Assembly (NCBI GenBank): GCA_017940105.1 | Contig: JAGAZG010000238.1 | Span: 1-9,434 of the forward strand | Length of the DNA: 9,434 nucleotides | DNA from: Mailhella sp. | GTDB taxonomy: Bacteria; Desulfobacterota; Desulfovibrionia; Desulfovibrionales; Desulfovibrionaceae | Direction of reading: 5' to 3' | Part shown: piece by piece, positions 5,978 through 9,434 of the stretch | How positions within the stretch are numbered: the first letter of the stretch is position 1 | Layout: the number at the start of each line of letters is the position of its first letter | Position numbers and translations under genes: made by a program | The notes under the pieces: generated by a model | What the model was told of the DNA's origin: nothing | The model's database searches: none | What the model saw: the letters and a program-made list of their open reading frames with translations, nothing else

Positions 5978-6832
5978 TTACTGAATTTCTGTTTCTTCAA
6001 GGGCTCCAGGAGCTGAGGCAAGCCTGCGCAAAAAGGCGTTGTTATGCGCATGACCGGAGCATTCCACCGTAAATGCCCCAAGCATGGGGCGGCCAAGCAT
6101 GGCCATGTCGCCTATGAAGTCAAGGATCTTGTGCCGCACAAACTCGTCGGCAAAGCGCAGCCCCTCGCTGTTGACAACGCCCTGTTCCCCTATGACGACC
6201 ACGTTTTCCAGCGAACCGCCGCGGGCCAGGCCATGGCTGCGCAGGTATTCCACATCGCGCAAGAATCCGAAGGTGCGGGCGCAGGCTATTTCTTTTGCAA
6301 AGGCTTCTGGTTCAAGTTCAAAGCAAAAGCGCTGCACGCCGATGGCCGGATGGTCAAAGCGGATGGTATAGTCCACGCGAAAGCCGTCAAAGGGTTCCGC
6401 GCAGATGCTCTTTTTTCCGTCAGCGAACGAAAACTCCCTGGCAACGCGGGCAATGCGGCGTGGGGAGGACTGCTTCTGAAGGCCGGCTTTTTTCAGCCCT
6501 TCAACAACAAGCCGCGCAGATCCGTCCAGAATCGGCACCTCGCCGCCTTCCACATAAACGGCGGCGTTGTCCACTTCCATTCCCCTGAGCCCGGCCAGCA
6601 CATGCTCTATGGTCGAAACGCTGTGCGCGCCATCGCTGATGGTGGTGGCAAGCTCAGTGGCTCCGACGGCTTCCGGCCTGGGCGCGAGCAGATGCTCGCC
6701 GTCGCCTGACTGCACATGAAACACTATGCCGGAATCGGCCGGCGCAGGACGGAACTCCATGCTCACCATGATGCCGGAATGAAGCGAAACCCCTTCAAGA
6801 ACAAACGAATCAGCCAGTGTTGTCTGCGGCAT
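5978..6832 (-). CDS. lpxC: UDP-3-O-acyl-N-acetylglucosamine deacetylase LpxC
   Basis: LpxC catalyses the committed step of lipid A synthesis: zinc-dependent removal of acetate from UDP-3-O-acyl-GlcNAc in the cytoplasm (EC 3.5.1.108). The product is 284 residues from the ATG at 6832, slightly shorter than the roughly 305 of E. coli. Motifs in order are EGVSLHSG (13-20), STIEHVLAGL with Glu76 and zinc ligand His77, EVDNAAVYVEGGEVPILDGS (86-105), the ARTFGF segment, GGSLENVVV, then FVRHKILDFIGD with zinc ligands His234 and Asp238, and SGHAHNN with the catalytic His261. All catalytic residues are present. An upstream in-frame GTG at 6838 overlaps the ribosome site itself (CAGGAG) and is unlikely to be the start. 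It lies 22 nt after prmC and 12 nt before the MFS gene. Its presence shows a Gram-negative cell that makes lipopolysaccharide. Confidence 0.97.
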   Translation of the reverse strand: MPQTTLADSFVLEGVSLHSGIMVSMEFRPAPADSGIVFHVQSGDGEHLLAPRPEAVGATELATTISDGAHSVSTIEHVLAGLRGMEVDNAAVYVEGGEVPILDGSARLVVEGLKKAGLQKQSSPRRIARVAREFSFADGKKSICAEPFDGFRVDYTIRFDHPAIGVQRFCFELEPEAFAKEIACARTFGFLRDVEYLRSHGLARGGSLENVVVIGEQGVVNSEGLRFADEFVRHKILDFIGDMAMLGRPMLGAFTVECSGHAHNNAFLRRLASAPGALEETEIQ

Positions 6833-6837
6833 ACGCA

Positions 6838-6843
6838 CTCCTG
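6838..6843 (-). promoter_or_regulatory. Ribosome binding site that decides the lpxC start
   Basis: CAGGAG on the minus strand sits 5 nt before the ATG at 6832. The alternative GTG at 6838 shares its first base with this motif, so it cannot use it. This favours the 284-residue product. Confidence 0.6.
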
Positions 6844-6854
6844 TTCATCACATG

Positions 6855-7700
6855 TCACCGCCGCACAGCCGACAGGAAACGCTCGTTTCCCGCGAGGTCG
6901 CAGCCGGTGCTTACATTTTTCCAAAATCTATCGCCGCACAGTGCTCTGCATGCGCCGCCCTGCTTCCATCCATGCTCCATGAGCAACAGCCCGCCAGGCG
7001 CAAGCAGTTCCTGAGCCGCAGCCGTGACGGCGGCGGGCAGCTCAAGTCCCGTTGGTCCGGGAACAAGGGCTGCACGGGGTTCAAAGCCGCGCACGCCAGC
7101 GTCAAGGACGGCATACTCCTGCTCGCTCACATACGGGGGATTGCTGATCACCAGATCAAACTCCCCTTGGGCAAACGGCAGCGGGCCAGACATGTCCGCC
7201 CTGGCAAAACTGAGCCTTCCGCCAACGTCAGCAGCACTGGCATTGCCCCGCGCCACGTCCAGCGCCGCAGGCGAAATGTCCACGGCAATGCCGTTCCAGC
7301 CAGGCCGTTCTGCGGCAAGCGTTATGGCAATGCAGCCGCTGCCTGTGCCCAGATCCAAAAAGCGCACGTTCTCTTTCCGGTCAAAAAAATCAAGCGCGGC
7401 ATCCACCAGGCATTCTGTTTCCGGCCTGGGAATGAGCGTGCTGCGATCGACCATGAAATCCCTGCCGTAAAATTCTCTGCGGCCAAGAATGTAGGCAACC
7501 GGTTCACCGCTGAGCCGCCGTGCAAGCAGGCTGCCAAGGAGCTCAAGCTCGATGGCCGAAAGCCCTTCATCATCATGCGCCGCCAGCTGCTCCCGGCTTA
7601 TGCCAAGGGCTTCACGCAGCAATATCTGAGCCGTGCGCACCGGAGCATCCGTACCGGCAAGCCGCTGCGCGGCCGACATGATCCATTGCCTGCGCGTCAT
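6855..7700 (-). CDS. prmC: Peptide chain release factor N5-glutamine methyltransferase PrmC
   Basis: PrmC (HemK) methylates the glutamine of the GGQ motif of release factors RF1 and RF2, using S-adenosylmethionine, and so makes translation termination efficient. It acts in the cytoplasm. The 281 residues match the family. An N-terminal helical domain (about 1-75) is followed by RREFYGRDF (74-82) and LIPRPETE (89-96), then the SAM-binding loop FLDLGTGSGCIA (114-125) and the catalytic NPPY (187-190). The C-terminal LLLMEHGWKQG resembles the usual GxxxxEhG-x-Q stretch. The gene starts 5 nt after the rnhA stop, with GAAGGG overlapping that stop as the ribosome site. Nothing is missing. The usual partner prfA is not next to it in this window. 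Confidence 0.96.
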   Translation of the reverse strand: MTRRQWIMSAAQRLAGTDAPVRTAQILLREALGISREQLAAHDDEGLSAIELELLGSLLARRLSGEPVAYILGRREFYGRDFMVDRSTLIPRPETECLVDAALDFFDRKENVRFLDLGTGSGCIAITLAAERPGWNGIAVDISPAALDVARGNASAADVGGRLSFARADMSGPLPFAQGEFDLVISNPPYVSEQEYAVLDAGVRGFEPRAALVPGPTGLELPAAVTAAAQELLAPGGLLLMEHGWKQGGACRALCGDRFWKNVSTGCDLAGNERFLSAVRR

Positions 7701-7705
7701 TTAAA

Positions 7706-8170
7706 CTACCCTTCAAACCCTTCATCGCGGGGAAGCCCTGCCTGTCCGGCGCATGTCCGGGCAAGCTCGTCGCAGCGCTCGTTCTCGGCATGGCCGGCAT
7801 GCCCCTTGAGCCAGTGAAAGCGCACCTCATGCCTGTGCAAGAGCGGATCAAGCTTCATCCATAGATCCTGGTTCTTCACCGGCTTCTTTGCCGAAGTCTG
7901 CCAGCCGTTGCGCTGCCATTTTGCCAGCCAGCCTTCCCTTATGGCCTTGGCGACATACTGCGAATCCGTCCACAATTCCACGATGCAGGGTTCTTTCAGA
8001 ACGCGCAGCGCTTCGGCTACGGCAAGTATCTCCATGCGGTTGTTCGTCGTACGGGCATAGCCGCCGCTTATCTCACGCCTGGCACCGCCGTAGACCAGAA
8101 CGGCTCCCCAGCCTCCCGGCCCAGGATTGCCCAGGCACGAACCGTCGGTATGTATGGTGACCGTCTTCAC
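7706..8170 (-). CDS. rnhA: Ribonuclease HI
   Basis: This enzyme cuts the RNA strand of RNA-DNA hybrids, removing R-loops and primers (EC 3.1.26.4), in the cytoplasm. It has 154 residues, the usual length for RNase HI. It starts with TVTIHTDGSCLGNPGPGGWG. The four catalytic acids are Asp9, Glu47 (in NNRMEILA), Asp69 (in WTDSQY) and Asp134 (in ENERCDELA), with His124 in WLKGHAGH. The basic protrusion segment (about 75-100, rich in Lys, Arg and Trp) is present, as in E. coli. The start codon is GTG and overlaps the preceding stop as GTGA. GGAGG lies 6 nt upstream, inside the end of the sulfatase-like gene, so translation is coupled to it. Confidence 0.97.
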   Translation of the reverse strand: MKTVTIHTDGSCLGNPGPGGWGAVLVYGGARREISGGYARTTNNRMEILAVAEALRVLKEPCIVELWTDSQYVAKAIREGWLAKWQRNGWQTSAKKPVKNQDLWMKLDPLLHRHEVRFHWLKGHAGHAENERCDELARTCAGQAGLPRDEGFEG

Positions 8171-9434
8171 TGCCCGCCTCCCTGCAGAGTCTTCCTGATG
8201 CTGTTTACCGATTCCTTGCCGTTATGGTGCAGCATGTACTGCGCTGTATAATAAAAATCCATGAGTTCGCGGCGCATGGAAGCAGCCCGATCGGGCATGT
8301 CGGCAGAAAGGTCGCGCACCCTGTAACCCGGCGCCTTTATAGAAACCGTTCTGTCGTCAAGCCTGTACAGCGCGCCTCCCGAGGATCGGATGGCATACAC
8401 ATAGCCGTCTTTCAGCAGAAACCTCGTGCTGTTGTCATGGCTGATGAATGCGGCGGCGTCCCTTTTGGTGTCCGGGTCAAGCATATTCCTGCCCATGGAG
8501 CTGACGACATGGTCAACGCCTGCAAGCGCCGCCATGGTGGGCAGCACGTCGGGCTGCGTCCTTGGCGTCTCGTCCACGCCCGGCGCGACCTGCCCGCCCG
8601 GCGCATAAATGAGCAGCGGAATATGCCATGCCTGAAGATTGCACGCCTGAACCGCAGGCGTGATGTTGTCGGAATCATGGTTCAGTCCGTGATCTCCGAA
8701 AATGACAAAGACCGTGTCGTTGAACCATGGCTGGCGGCTGGCCTTGTCAAAAAAACGGCGCAGCGCATGGTCTGAAAGATGCAGGGAACGGAATTCCTTC
8801 ACGTTTTCGTAGCCATACCAACTCAATGCTTCGGGGCTGGGATCCGGCGGCATGACGAACCCCTCGTTGTCTTCGGGTATGGTGTACGGGCGGTGGAAAG
8901 ACGCCGACTGGATGACGGCGATGAACGGCTTTTGCCCGGCGGTCAGCACATCTGCCGCCTCGCGGAAAAGCGCAATGTCTGAAATGCCCCACACGTCCGT
9001 ATTGGGGGCCTTCCATGAAGATTCCTCAAGCAGCCTGAGACCGGGGACATTGTACTGGAGAAGTCCGCGAATATTGGCCCAGTTGGCGTTGCCGCCGATC
9101 ATGTAGTATTTTTCGTAGCCCTGAAATTCAGACAGCACAGAAAACTGATCCACCAGGCAAGGATTGCGTGACGTGGTGCCGCCCGTGTGGTTCACATCGG
9201 GAACGCCGCTGATGGTGGTGAACACCGCACGAGCCGTGGTGCGCGTTGGCGCGTAAAAATGAGGAAAGTACAGGCTCTTTGCCGCCAGCTCACGGAGAAA
9301 CGGAGTAGGATCGATGTCCTTGCCCATGAAGGGAGGCATGGACGGCGCAAAGGAAGTTCGCTCCCAGCAAAGCGATTCCATGATGATAATCACAATGTTG
9401 GGCCGGCTTGCCATCGGCCTCCCCTGCACGTGCC
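8167..9434 (-). CDS. LtaS/OpgB-type sulfatase-fold phosphoglycerol transferase (N-terminus cut by window edge)
   Basis: This is the soluble catalytic part of an MdoB/LtaS-like protein (COG1368; alkaline-phosphatase/sulfatase fold). Family members transfer phosphoglycerol or related groups onto envelope glycans or lipids outside the inner membrane. About 420 residues are visible, and the frame stays open to the right edge. Numbering below starts at the GTG codon at 9429. RPNIVIIIMES (9-19) carries metal ligand Glu18, and APTRTTARAVF (60-70) holds the likely nucleophilic Thr64 or Thr65. DVWGISD (145-151), SFHRPY (177-182) and VIFGDHGLNHD (242-252, Asp246 and His247) complete the metal site. Relatives usually have several N-terminal membrane helices before RPNIV, so these probably lie beyond the edge; a GTG at 9429 or ATG at 9414 start would give a soluble protein instead. 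It is coupled by GTGA to rnhA. The exact group transferred is unknown. Confidence 0.85.
   Translation of the reverse strand, partial: HVQGRPMASRPNIVIIIMESLCWERTSFAPSMPPFMGKDIDPTPFLRELAAKSLYFPHFYAPTRTTARAVFTTISGVPDVNHTGGTTSRNPCLVDQFSVLSEFQGYEKYYMIGGNANWANIRGLLQYNVPGLRLLEESSWKAPNTDVWGISDIALFREAADVLTAGQKPFIAVIQSASFHRPYTIPEDNEGFVMPPDPSPEALSWYGYENVKEFRSLHLSDHALRRFFDKASRQPWFNDTVFVIFGDHGLNHDSDNITPAVQACNLQAWHIPLLIYAPGGQVAPGVDETPRTQPDVLPTMAALAGVDHVVSSMGRNMLDPDTKRDAAAFISHDNSTRFLLKDGYVYAIRSSGGALYRLDDRTVSIKAPGYRVRDLSADMPDRAASMRRELMDFYYTAQYMLHHNGKESVNSIRKTLQGGGQ

Noticed and set aside
6852..7817. Long plus-strand open frame of 321 codons
   Set aside because: It is antisense to prmC and rnhA, whose catalytic motifs are all intact. 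It is Arg/Ala/Pro-rich with no recognisable domain, as expected for the complement of GC-rich coding DNA.
1..9434. tRNA, rRNA, CRISPR array or transposase
   Set aside because: No cloverleaf-like stretch, regularly spaced repeat or transposase motif was seen on either strand.

Overview
All eight intact or window-cut genes found here lie on the minus strand, so transcription runs from right to left. The combination of LpxC (a Gram-negative outer-membrane lipid A enzyme), a TRAP-type dicarboxylate-family transporter, a cofactor-free style adenine deaminase and moderately high GC suggests a Gram-negative proteobacterium. A Desulfovibrionaceae-like host fits, but that is an inference from gene content and not something the sequence proves.

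Right block (about 3060-9434): a tightly packed, probably single operon. In transcription order it holds the soluble domain of an LtaS/OpgB-type (MdoB, COG1368) sulfatase-fold phosphoglycerol transferase, cut by the right edge; rnhA (RNase HI); prmC (release-factor glutamine methyltransferase); lpxC (lipid A deacetylase); a 12-helix-type MFS transporter; and ade (adenine deaminase). Spacings are a GTGA overlap, 5 nt, 22 nt, 12 nt and an ATGA overlap. The operon mixes envelope biogenesis (sulfatase-fold protein, lpxC), housekeeping (rnhA, prmC) and purine salvage (ade, probably served by the coupled MFS protein).

Spacer (2571-3059): a 489-bp gap. Its left part (about 2630-2790) is extremely AT-rich and carries the likely promoter of the TRAP operon: a perfect TTGACA, overlapped by a CRP/FNR-like palindrome, plus a second palindrome further upstream. 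Its right part (about 2865-3038) has ordinary base composition and a plus-strand reading frame that looks like the C-terminal remnant of a lost gene.

Left block (1-2570): a three-part TRAP transporter in the order dctP (periplasmic binding protein), dctQ (small membrane subunit), dctM (large membrane subunit, cut by the left edge). A strong intrinsic terminator lies directly after dctP, so the binding protein should be made in excess over the permease. By eye this block is less GC-rich than the right block.

I found no RNA gene, CRISPR array, insertion sequence or obviously novel multi-gene system. The points most worth a second look are the spacer (gene remnant, AT-rich island, operator-like palindromes), the attenuating terminator, the MFS-ade coupling and the LtaS-like protein beside lpxC.
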